A DNA stretch of 6,837 nt from contig JAITDF010000131.1 in the NCBI GenBank assembly GCA_031282705.1, positions 1-6,837 on the forward strand. The letters are read 5' to 3'. Shown piece after piece: positions 1-6,306 of this stretch. Made by a program: the position numbers and the translations under genes. The notes below the pieces were generated by a model. That model saw nothing but the letters and a program-made list of their open reading frames with translations, did not search any database and was not told the origin of the DNA. Position 1 is the first letter of the stretch; the number at the start of each line of letters is the position of its first letter. The DNA is from Opitutaceae bacterium. GTDB taxonomy: Bacteria; Verrucomicrobiota; Verrucomicrobiia; Opitutales; Opitutaceae.

Positions 1-195
1 GCGCTCATCGAGCACGAGACGATCGAGGGCAAGCACGTGATGGAAATCCTCAGGCACGGCGAAATCAAATCGCCCGTCATCAACGCCCCCGCGCCGGTGC
101 GCGCCGGCGGCAAGCCGGCGGAAACCAAACCGGCGGACAAGCCCGCGACCGACAGCTTTGGCGGCAGCACCGCGCCCGCGCCGACCCCGGCATGA
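1..195 (+). CDS. ftsH: FtsH, C-terminal end (partial at 5')
   Basis: Sixty-four codons of an open frame enter from the left edge and stop at TGA 193-195. FtsH is a membrane-anchored, zinc-dependent AAA+ protease that degrades misassembled membrane proteins and some regulators. The visible part begins ALIEHETIEGKHVMEIL, which matches the usual end of the FtsH peptidase domain (compare ALxxYETIDxxxIxxLM in other bacteria). After about residue 27 comes a Pro/Ala/Lys-rich, probably disordered tail ending STAPAPTPA. Such variable tails are normal for the family. The AAA+ module, HExxH zinc site and membrane segments would lie left of the window, so the call rests on the tail motif alone. The stop codon overlaps an ATG (ATGA, 192-195), but that ATG does not open a credible gene. 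Confidence 0.8.
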   Translation, partial: ALIEHETIEGKHVMEILRHGEIKSPVINAPAPVRAGGKPAETKPADKPATDSFGGSTAPAPTPA

Positions 196-224
196 GCGGC
201 GGCGGCGCGCAGCGGTTCCCCGCA

Positions 225-257
225 CCGCGCCGGCGCTGCGACAGCCCGCCGGCGCGG
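225..257 (+). repeat. GC-rich inverted repeat just after ftsH
   Basis: The arms CCGCGCCGGCG (225-235) and CGCCGGCGCGG (247-257) are perfect 11-bp reverse complements around an 11-base loop. A second, mutually exclusive stem is possible between GGCGCTGC (232-239) and GCAGCGCC (257-264). The element starts 30 bases after the ftsH stop. It has no T-run behind it, so it would be an mRNA 3'-end stabiliser or a Rho-type end rather than a classical intrinsic terminator. In such GC-rich DNA part of the match could be chance. Confidence 0.5.
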
Positions 258-336
258 CAGCGCCACATAGCGCAGGTTGGCGGACTGCCGCTTCGCTCGG
301 AATCAAACCTGCTTCCGGGCCGAAGGCCCGCAAAAG

Positions 337-358
337 GCCGGCAAGTAGCCGGCAAGTA
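337..358. repeat. Exact 11-bp tandem duplication
   Basis: GCCGGCAAGTA occurs twice with no gap (337-347 and 348-358). The period is close to one helical turn. A short hairpin lies directly upstream (CGGGCC 316-321, GAA loop, GGCCCG 325-330). No function is evident. Confidence 0.75.
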
Positions 359-398
359 TAGTGGATGGGGGGATGGTGACGGACAAAAATCCCATCTT

Positions 399-490
399 CC
401 TCTTTCCTCTTTGTCTTTCCTCTTTCCTCAAGAGGGGAAAAGGGGATGGGAGCGATGGGAGAGAAAGAAGAAAGAGAAAGAGGAAAGAGG
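399..490. repeat. 28-bp polypyrimidine/polypurine inverted repeat
   Basis: Bases 399-426 (all pyrimidine except G413) are the reverse complement of 463-490 (all purine), with 26 of 28 positions pairing; the mismatches are 413/476 and 420/469. The left arm contains the 11-mer CTTTCCTCTTT twice (402-412 and 415-425). The loop 427-462 is itself purine-rich. As RNA this would form a long stem; as DNA it could form a cruciform or, because each strand is nearly all purine or all pyrimidine, a triplex. It lies about 150 bases upstream of murA. Confidence 0.75.
434..459 (+). other. G-quadruplex motif in the loop of the inverted repeat
   Basis: Four G-runs (GGGG 434-437, GGGG 442-445, GGG 448-450, GGG 457-459) are separated by loops of 4, 2 and 6 bases, which satisfies the standard G3+N1-7 pattern. 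They are on the + strand, the same sense as murA. The whole motif falls inside the 36-base loop between the long inverted arms. Whether it folds is not shown by sequence alone. Confidence 0.55.
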
Positions 491-562
491 GGGAGAACGG
501 ATGCTTCCGCGTAACATCAGTTATGAGACAGGGAGCGGCGGGGGTGACATCACTTCCTGTTG

Positions 563-590
563 CACCCGCAGGCGGGTGAAATTGTTTTTT
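563..590 (+). terminator. Possible intrinsic terminator or attenuator before murA
   Basis: CACCCGC (563-569) and GCGGGTG (572-578) form a perfect 7-bp stem with a two-base loop (or 6 bp with a four-base loop). AAATTG and then six T residues (585-590) follow. The T-run starts six bases past the stem rather than directly at it, which weakens the call. It could end the ftsH transcript or act as a leader attenuator for murA. Confidence 0.4.
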
Positions 591-596
591 GCCATT

Positions 597-622
597 GGGA
601 TTTTTGGGGATTTGGGTATGGG
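597..622 (+). promoter_or_regulatory. G-quadruplex motif in the murA translation-start region
   Basis: GGG 597-599, GGGG 606-609, GGG 614-616 and GGG 620-622 are separated by loops of 6, 4 and 3 bases, a canonical four-run motif on the sense strand. It ends 16 bases before the preferred murA ATG (639). It covers the alternative in-frame ATG at 618 and the GGGGA at 606-610 that would be that start's ribosome-binding site. A folded structure here would compete with ribosome loading. This is a motif match only. Confidence 0.5.
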
Positions 623-638
623 ATTTGGAACTTTTTCC

Positions 639-1937
639 ATGGATCTCATCGTCAACGGCGGCAAACCGCTCTCCGGCACCATCATCCCTTCCGGCAACAA
701 AAACTCCGCCCTCCCCATCGTGTGCGCCTCGCTCCTCACCGACGAGCCGGTGCGTCTCGAAAATGTCCCCGCCATCACCGACCTCGACAAAATCGTCGCC
801 TTCCTTTCCGCCCAGGGCTCGCGCATCGACTGGGACAAGGCCGCCGGCACCATGCGGCTCGACCACTCCGGGTTTCGCCCCGCCGCGGCCGGCGGCGGCG
901 GGCACGAGCTGCCGCAGGACATGCGCTCCACCGTGCTCCTTTACCCCGCGCTCCTGCACCGCCTAAAAAAAATCACCCTCTCCGCCAACGCCACCGGCTG
1001 CTCGCTCGGCGTCCGGGAAATCGACCCGCATCTCGAAGTTTTCGCCGCGCTGGGGGCCGTCATCGACGCCGGCGGCGGGCCGCTGGTCATCGCGCTGCCC
1101 GCCGGGTTCAAGGGCAGCCGCCATTGGTGCGACTACATGTCCGTGACCGTGACGGAGAATTTCCTCATGGCCGCCGCGCTCGCCGGGGGCGAGTCCACGC
1201 TCGTCAACGCCGCCAGCGAGCCGCACGTGCAGGAGCTTTGCGCGTTTCTCACGGCGATGGGCGCGCGCATCGAGGGCGCGGGCACCAGCGTGCTCCGCGT
1301 CGCGGGCGTCCCGCGCCTGGCCGGCGCCGCCGCGACCATCGGCACCGACTACCACGAGATCGTCACCTTCCTCGCGCTCGGCGCGATCACCGGCGGCGAG
1401 GTGCGCGTGAAAAAATCGCTCCCGCGGCACTTCGACCTGATCACGCGCGCGTTTCGCAAGCTCGGCGTCGCCATCGAGCACGAGGGGGACGAGGCGCGCG
1501 TGCGCCGCGGCCAGCCGCTCGTCGTCGAGGAGCCCCACACCAGCAACCTCCTCCCGAAAATCGAGGCCGCGCCCTGGCCGTATTTCTCGGTGGACCTGCT
1601 CCCGCTCATGGTCGCGCTGAGCACGCGCGCGCGCGGCACGGTTCATTTTTGGAACAAGGTCTATGAAAACGGTTTTTCCTGGATGCCCGAGCTGGCGAAG
1701 TTTGGCGCGCACGTCATGGTGAGCGACCCGCACCGCATCCTTGTTTTCGGCGGCAAGCCGTTGCATCCGGCGGTGGTCGATGCGCCCTACGTGATCCGCG
1801 CCACCATCGCCCTCTACATGGTCGCCGCGAGCATCCCCGGCCGCAGCGTGGTGAAGAACGCCGACACCATCCGCCGCGCCCACCCGCGTTTCGTCGAGAA
1901 CCTCCAGGCCCTCGGCGCCGAGGTGGAGTGGCGGTGA
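639..1937 (+). CDS. murA: MurA-family UDP-GlcNAc 1-carboxyvinyltransferase, divergent
   Basis: The 432-aa product is close to the usual MurA length (about 420). MurA moves enolpyruvate from PEP to UDP-GlcNAc in the cytoplasm, the first committed step of peptidoglycan synthesis. Aligned by eye to E. coli MurA it keeps Lys21-Asn22 (K22/N23), Arg96 (R91), Cys121 (C115), Arg126 (R120), Asp319 (D305), Arg387 (R371) and Arg413 (R397). Oddities: the Pro-Gly-Gly-Cys loop is replaced by a longer SANATGC stretch (115-121), and the conserved ENRF motif is ENGF (343-346), so the R331 equivalent is Gly. It may be a divergent main MurA or a paralogue. ATG 639 gives MDLIVNGGKPLSG, which matches MurA N-termini, with GGAA at 627-630 as a weak ribosome site. 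ATG 618 is a possible alternative adding seven residues. The M20 gene follows after 63 bases, so the two are probably co-transcribed. Confidence 0.85.
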   Translation: MDLIVNGGKPLSGTIIPSGNKNSALPIVCASLLTDEPVRLENVPAITDLDKIVAFLSAQGSRIDWDKAAGTMRLDHSGFRPAAAGGGGHELPQDMRSTVLLYPALLHRLKKITLSANATGCSLGVREIDPHLEVFAALGAVIDAGGGPLVIALPAGFKGSRHWCDYMSVTVTENFLMAAALAGGESTLVNAASEPHVQELCAFLTAMGARIEGAGTSVLRVAGVPRLAGAAATIGTDYHEIVTFLALGAITGGEVRVKKSLPRHFDLITRAFRKLGVAIEHEGDEARVRRGQPLVVEEPHTSNLLPKIEAAPWPYFSVDLLPLMVALSTRARGTVHFWNKVYENGFSWMPELAKFGAHVMVSDPHRILVFGGKPLHPAVVDAPYVIRATIALYMVAASIPGRSVVKNADTIRRAHPRFVENLQALGAEVEWR

Positions 1938-2000
1938 GGCGCCGCGGTGCGCAACAATTCACTGGCCCGCGGCGCGGTTTTGCGGCAGGCTGGCGGACGC

Positions 2001-3404
2001 ATGTTTGATCCCGTTGAAAAACTCAAGGAATACATCCGCCATCCCAGCGTTTCCACCGACTCCAGCGCCCGCGAAGGCATGAGGGGCGCGCGCGATTTCG
2101 TGTCGGGCCTGCTCGCCTCGATGGGCTTCACCGTCGAGGTGGCGCCGACGGCGCTGCACCCCGTCATCCACGCCCACCGCGGCGGCGACGAGGCGTGGCC
2201 GCACGTGATCATCTACGGACACTACGACGTGCAGCCCGCCGACCCGCTCAACCTCTGGGATTCCCCGCCCTTCGAGCCGCGGGAGCGCGGCGGGCGGCTC
2301 CACGGGCGCGGCGCCGCGGACAACAAGGGGCCGCTCATGGTGCACATCGCGGCGGTGGCGCGGTTGCTGGAGCGCGAGCCGGCGCTGCCGCTGCGCATCA
2401 CCTTCGTGGTCGAGGGCGAGGAGGAGATGGGCAGCCCGAGCTTCGGCGCGTTTCTGGAACAGTATCGGGACCGCCTGAAAAAGGCCGATTTTGTCTTCCT
2501 GTCCGACACCGGCAGCCCGCGCGCCGGCCAGCTCGTCATCACCTGCGGGCTGCGCGGGCTGGTGCTGTTTGACCTCGTCGTCACCGGCGCGCGCTTCGAC
2601 CTGCACTCCGGGCTGCACGGCGGGGTGTTGCGAAACCCGATCCAGGCGCTCGCCGAGGTGTGCGCGTCGCTGCACACGCCCGACGGGCGCGTGAACGTGC
2701 CCGGTTTCTACGACGACGTGCTCGGGGTCGAGGACTGGGAGCGCGCCGAGCTGGCGAAACTCGGCCAGAGCGAGGCGGAATACCGCGAGTTCCTCGGCAT
2801 CCCGGCGTTTCACGCCGCGAAGGGCTTCACGCCGTTCGAGGCCGCGCGGTTCATGCCCACGCTGGAGTTCAACGGCATCGGCGGCGGCTACCAGGGCGAG
2901 GGCACGAAAACCGTCATCCCAAGCAAAGCCTTTGCCAAGATAAGCTGCCGCCTCGTCGCCAACCAGGACCCGGAAAAAATCCGCGCGCAAATCTACCAGG
3001 CCCTCCGCGACCGCATGCCGGGGGACGTGACTTACGAGCTCATCGACCAGCACGACGCCGTGCCCTACGTGGTCGTGCCGCCGGACCGCCCCAACACCCC
3101 CGCCGGCCAGCCGCCGGTGCTGGCGAATGCATTTCGCGCGGCGGACAGGGCGGTGGCGGAGGTCTTCGGCGCGCCCCCGTTGTATCTGCGCGAAGGCGGC
3201 AGCATCCCGATCATCGCCGACATCAAGCGCGTGCTCGGGCTCGACTCGGTGCTGCTCGGCCTGTTCCTGCCGGAGGACAACCTGCACGCGCCGAACGAGA
3301 GTTTCGACCTCGGCGTCATGGAAAAAGGCATCCGCGTCTGCGAGCGCGTGCTGGAATCCGTGGCCCGCGGGGGCGGCCCAAGCGGGGGCGGCCCAAGGAA
3401 GTAG
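2001..3404 (+). CDS. M20-family metallodipeptidase
   Basis: The 467-aa product has the full di-zinc signature of the M20 CNDP/dipeptidase-like group. It shows H74 and D76 in YGHYDVQP, bridging D107 in GRGAADNKGP, the catalytic-base and ligand pair E141/E142 in EGEEEMGS, D169 in SDTGSP, and H429 in NLHAPNES. H202 and H206 (DLHSGLHGG) mark the start of the lid/dimerisation domain, which runs to about 310. Without signal peptide or membrane segment it should act in the cytoplasm, hydrolysing dipeptides or similar small amides; the substrate cannot be read from sequence. ATG 2001 (MFDPVEKLKEYIRHPSVSTDS) fits family N-termini but has a poor ribosome site. GTG 1947, in frame, has GAGG seven bases upstream and would add 18 residues, so it remains an alternative. 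The C-terminus ends in a GGGPSGGGPRK tail made by a 15-bp tandem duplication. Confidence 0.88.
   Translation: MFDPVEKLKEYIRHPSVSTDSSAREGMRGARDFVSGLLASMGFTVEVAPTALHPVIHAHRGGDEAWPHVIIYGHYDVQPADPLNLWDSPPFEPRERGGRLHGRGAADNKGPLMVHIAAVARLLEREPALPLRITFVVEGEEEMGSPSFGAFLEQYRDRLKKADFVFLSDTGSPRAGQLVITCGLRGLVLFDLVVTGARFDLHSGLHGGVLRNPIQALAEVCASLHTPDGRVNVPGFYDDVLGVEDWERAELAKLGQSEAEYREFLGIPAFHAAKGFTPFEAARFMPTLEFNGIGGGYQGEGTKTVIPSKAFAKISCRLVANQDPEKIRAQIYQALRDRMPGDVTYELIDQHDAVPYVVVPPDRPNTPAGQPPVLANAFRAADRAVAEVFGAPPLYLREGGSIPIIADIKRVLGLDSVLLGLFLPEDNLHAPNESFDLGVMEKGIRVCERVLESVARGGGPSGGGPRK
3368..3397 (+). repeat. 15-bp in-frame tandem duplication at the end of the M20 gene
   Basis: CGGGGGCGGCCCAAG occurs twice back to back (3368-3382 and 3383-3397). 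It lies within the last dozen codons and is a multiple of three, so it repeats a GGGP unit without breaking the frame. The tail lies beyond the last zinc ligand (H429) and is probably dispensable. Confidence 0.8.
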
Positions 3405-3481
3405 CGGGCGGCGGGCGGCGGGTTGCTTTCCAGGCGCCCCCGGCCGCGCCGCTCCGGCTGCGGTGCGCCGGCTGCGGTGCG
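3404..3481. repeat. Short tandem repeats after the M20 gene
   Basis: Starting in the stop codon, the 7-mer GCGGGCG is repeated about 2.7 times (3404-3422). Further on, the 14-mer CCGGCTGCGGTGCG is duplicated exactly (3454-3467 and 3468-3481). Between them is GC-rich sequence without a gene. The spacer up to clpB (3405-3648) holds only these repeats, a possible terminator and the clpB start region. Confidence 0.7.
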
Positions 3482-3482
3482 C

Positions 3483-3514
3483 CGGCGCGCCACGCCTGCC
3501 GCGCCGCGCATTTT
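3483..3514 (+). terminator. Weak terminator candidate behind the M20 gene
   Basis: CGGCGCG (3483-3489) pairs perfectly with CGCGCCG (3500-3506) across a 10-base loop, then CGCA and TTTT (3511-3514). The stem is strong but the T-run is only four long, and GC-rich sequence gives such stems by chance. Confidence 0.3.
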
Positions 3515-3635
3515 GTCCCGACATGGTGACGCACCGCGACACCCCGGCACGCGCCGCGGCACACCCGGCGGCGCGCCTTCCCCGCCCCCGCCCCTCGCGC
3601 GGCGCTGAAAAACTCGCGCGGCACGCCGTCTGCGA

Positions 3636-3648
3636 TAAAATACCCATC
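3636..3648 (+). promoter_or_regulatory. Possible -10 box directly before clpB
   Basis: TAAAAT (3636-3641) is the only AT-rich hexamer in this spacer and differs from TATAAT at one position. Its last base is seven bases before the clpB ATG, so a transcript from it would be leaderless or nearly so. This agrees with the absence of any Shine-Dalgarno sequence before clpB. No -35 box is seen at the right distance, and I found neither a CIRCE element nor a clear heat-shock sigma-32 promoter. Confidence 0.3.
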
Positions 3649-6240
3649 ATGGACTTTCAAAAACTCACCGTCATGTCGCGCCAGGCGATCACCGACGCCC
3701 AGACCGAGGCGCGCCGCCGCCAGCACAACGAGGTCGATACCTGGCACCTCCTCCACGCCCTCCTCGCGCAGGAGGACGGCCTCGTCCCCGCGCTCGTCGA
3801 AAAACTCGGCCTCTCCACCAGCGCGCTCACCCTCGCCGCCGGCCGCGAACTCGACCGCCTCCCGCGCGTCTCCGGCAGCGTGGACGTCTCCAAAATCTAC
3901 GTCACGCAGGCCGTCAACGAAGTGCTCACCCGCGCCGAAAAGGAAGCCGGAAACCTCAAGGACGACTTCGTCAGCGTGGAGCACCTTTTCCTCGCCCTCA
4001 TCGACACCGCCCGCCCCGAATCCCTCGCGCGGTATTTCAAGTCCTTCAACCTCGACCGCGACGCCGTGCTGAAAACCCTGCGCGCGCTCCGCGGCAACCA
4101 GCGCGTGACCACCGACAACCCCGAGACCACCTACCAGGCGCTCGAAAAATACGGCATCGACCTCGTCGCCCAGGCGAAAAAAGGCGGGATGGACCCCGTC
4201 ATCGGCCGCGACGACGAAATCCGCCGCGCCATCCGCATCCTCTCCCGCAAAACCAAGAACAACCCCGTGCTCATCGGCGAACCCGGCGTCGGCAAGACCG
4301 CCATCGTCGAAGGCCTCGCCCAGCGCATCGTGCGCGGCGACGTGCCCGAAGGCCTGCGCGACAAGACCGTCTTCGCACTCGACATGGGCGCGCTCATCGC
4401 CGGCGCGAAATACCGCGGCGAATTTGAGGAGCGCCTCAAGGCCGTGCTCAAGGAAGTCAAGGAAAGCGACGGCCGCATCCTCCTCTTCATCGACGAACTC
4501 CACACCATCGTCGGCGCCGGCAAAACCGACGGCGCCATGGACGCCGGCAACCTCCTCAAACCCATGCTCGCCCGCGGCGAACTGCACTGCATCGGCGCGA
4601 CCACCCTCGACGAATACCGCAAGCACATCGAAAAAGACGCCGCGCTCGAACGCCGCTTCCAGCCCGTGCTCATCGAACCGCCCTCCATCGAGGACGCCAT
4701 CTCCATCCTCCGCGGCCTCAAGGCGCGCTTCGAACTCCACCACGGCGTGCGCATCCAGGACAACGCCCTCGTCACCGCCGTCACGCTCTCCAACCGCTAC
4801 ATCTCCGACCGCTTCCTCCCCGACAAAGCCATCGACCTCGTGGACGAAGCCTGCGCCATGATCCGCACCGAGATGGACTCCGCCCCCCAGGCGCTCGACG
4901 CCCTCCAGCGCCGCGTCCTCCAGCTCGAAATCGAGGAAGCCGCGCTCAAACTCGAAAAAGACGACGCCACCCGCCGCCGCCTCGACACCCTGCGCAAGGA
5001 ACTCGCCGACGCCCGCACCGCCGCCGCCGCGCTCCGCGCCAAATGGGAAAAGGAAAAAGCCGCCGTCAACCGCGTGCGCAAAGTCCGCGAGGAACTCGAC
5101 GCCGCGCGCCTCGCCATGGAAAAAGCCGAGCGCGCCTACGACCTCGACAAACTCGCCGAACTGCGCCACGGCAAAATCCCGCAACTCGAATCCGAACTGG
5201 CCCGGCTCGAAAAAACCGAGGCCAAGACCGAACTCTTCAAAGAAGAAGTCTCCGCCGGGGAAATCGCCGAAGTCGTCGCCAAATGGTCGGGCATCCCCGT
5301 CACGCGCCTCGTCGAAAGCGAACGCGAAAAACTCCTGCGCCTCGGCGACACGCTCCACCGCCGCGTCATCGGCCAGGACGAGGCCGTGCGCCTCGTCAGC
5401 GAAGCCATCCTCCGCGCGCGCGCCGGCATCAAGGACCCGCGCCGCCCCGTCGGCAGCTTCCTCTTCCTCGGCCCGACCGGCGTGGGCAAGACCGAACTCG
5501 CGAAAACCCTCGCCGCCACGCTCTTCGACAGCGAAACCGCGGTCACGCGCATCGACATGTCCGAATACATGGAAAAACACAGCGTCTCCCGACTCATCGG
5601 CGCCCCCCCCGGCTACGTCGGCTACGACGAAGGCGGCCAGCTCACCGAAACCGTGCGCCGCAAACCCTACGCCGTCGTGCTATTCGACGAAATCGAAAAG
5701 GCGCACCCCGATGTCTTCAACATCCTCCTCCAAGTCCTCGACGACGGCCGCATCACCGACTCGCAAGGCCGCACGGTCGATTTCAAGAACACCATCATCA
5801 TCATGACCTCGAACCTCGGCAGCCGCTTCCTCCTGGAAGGAGTGACGGACGGCGGCATCCCCGAGTCCGTGCGCGAAAGCGTGATGGCCGAGCTGCGCCG
5901 CGGCTTCCGCCCGGAGTTCCTGAACCGCATCGACGAGACCATCCTCTTCAAACCGCTCACGCTGGAAGAAATCACGCAAATCGTGGACCTGCTCGTGGCC
6001 GACCTGAACCAACGCCTCGCCGACCGCCGCGTGACCGTGGCGATGGACAAAAAGACAAAGGAATGGGTCGCCGAACGCGGCTACGATCCGGTCTTCGGCG
6101 CCCGCCCGCTGAAACGCTTCCTGCAACGCCAGGCCGAGACCCGGCTCGCCCGCGGCCTGGTCGCCGGCGAAATCCCCGAAGGCGCGACGGTGAAATTCAC
6201 CGTAAAGCACGACGACCTGGCGATGGAGGTAAAAAACTGA
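3649..6240 (+). CDS. clpB: ClpB, AAA+ protein disaggregase
   Basis: The 863-aa product is full length for ClpB. As a cytoplasmic hexamer it threads aggregated proteins through its pore, working with DnaK/DnaJ/GrpE. Domains: N-domain 1 to about 150; first ATPase domain with Walker A GEPGVGKT (210-217), Walker B ending DE (282-283), pore loop KYRG (Tyr255) and arginine fingers in ERRF (R335/R336); coiled-coil middle domain about 405-525, which separates ClpB from ClpA/ClpC; second ATPase domain with GPTGVGKT (608-615), LFDE (678-681), pore loop GYVGY (655-659), sensor 1 Asn722, Arg760 in NRID, and sensor 2 GARPLKR (817-823). There is no IGF/L loop for ClpP docking, as expected. One oddity: the conserved middle-domain tyrosine (E. 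coli Y503) is His507. ATG 3649 gives MDFQKLTVMSRQAI, matching family N-termini, though no ribosome site precedes it. Confidence 0.97.
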   Translation: MDFQKLTVMSRQAITDAQTEARRRQHNEVDTWHLLHALLAQEDGLVPALVEKLGLSTSALTLAAGRELDRLPRVSGSVDVSKIYVTQAVNEVLTRAEKEAGNLKDDFVSVEHLFLALIDTARPESLARYFKSFNLDRDAVLKTLRALRGNQRVTTDNPETTYQALEKYGIDLVAQAKKGGMDPVIGRDDEIRRAIRILSRKTKNNPVLIGEPGVGKTAIVEGLAQRIVRGDVPEGLRDKTVFALDMGALIAGAKYRGEFEERLKAVLKEVKESDGRILLFIDELHTIVGAGKTDGAMDAGNLLKPMLARGELHCIGATTLDEYRKHIEKDAALERRFQPVLIEPPSIEDAISILRGLKARFELHHGVRIQDNALVTAVTLSNRYISDRFLPDKAIDLVDEACAMIRTEMDSAPQALDALQRRVLQLEIEEAALKLEKDDATRRRLDTLRKELADARTAAAALRAKWEKEKAAVNRVRKVREELDAARLAMEKAERAYDLDKLAELRHGKIPQLESELARLEKTEAKTELFKEEVSAGEIAEVVAKWSGIPVTRLVESEREKLLRLGDTLHRRVIGQDEAVRLVSEAILRARAGIKDPRRPVGSFLFLGPTGVGKTELAKTLAATLFDSETAVTRIDMSEYMEKHSVSRLIGAPPGYVGYDEGGQLTETVRRKPYAVVLFDEIEKAHPDVFNILLQVLDDGRITDSQGRTVDFKNTIIIMTSNLGSRFLLEGVTDGGIPESVRESVMAELRRGFRPEFLNRIDETILFKPLTLEEITQIVDLLVADLNQRLADRRVTVAMDKKTKEWVAERGYDPVFGARPLKRFLQRQAETRLARGLVAGEIPEGATVKFTVKHDDLAMEVKN

Positions 6241-6306
6241 ACCGGCAGGCCGCGCCGCAAACACCCCCAAAAAAAAGCCCTCCCCCTTGGTTTTCGCCGA
6301 AATTGC

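Larger units (their letters stand above)
196..638. other. Spacer between ftsH and murA, rich in structure, no convincing gene
   Basis: These 443 bases have no convincing gene. The murA frame stays open back to an ATG at 192, but its translation is low-complexity (Arg/Pro-rich, then Lys/Glu/Arg-rich) and aligns with no MurA N-terminus. Base composition changes along the spacer. It is extremely GC-rich at 196-300, a pyrimidine then purine tract at 391-497, and more AT-rich with T-runs and G-runs at 580-638. The structured elements inside are listed separately. The AT-rich last 60 bases are the likeliest place for a murA promoter or leader, but I see no clear -35/-10 pair. Confidence 0.7.

Noticed and set aside
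192..638. A 149-codon in-frame extension of murA starting at the ATG that overlaps the ftsH stop
   Set aside because: It is open but low-complexity, crosses the repeat tracts and the terminator-like stem, and has no counterpart in MurA, whose N-terminus aligns from 639.
1947..2000. GTG start at 1947 for the M20 gene
   Set aside because: It has a reasonable GAGG ribosome site, but the added 18 residues do not resemble the family N-terminus. Kept only as an alternative.
3368..3422. G-quadruplex at the end of the M20 gene
   Set aside because: Many G-runs are present, but four runs of three or more within loops of at most seven bases cannot be drawn; the spacings are too long.
3127..3648. Extension of the clpB frame back to 3127
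   Set aside because: It overlaps the end of the M20 gene, is Ala/Arg/Cys-rich, and ClpB homologues begin at the MDFQKL start.
3604..3648. Heat-shock control element (CIRCE or sigma-32 promoter) before clpB
   Set aside because: No TTAGCACTC/GAGTGCTAA pair is present, and no CTTGAA box is seen at the right distance from a CCCCAT-like -10.
3316..5580. A 754-codon open frame on the minus strand opposite clpB, and similar long minus-strand frames opposite murA and the M20 gene
   Set aside because: Long antisense frames are expected in GC-rich genes. The translations are compositionally skewed (Gly/Ala/Asp/Glu/Phe), have no recognisable motif, and lie over clearly functional + strand genes.
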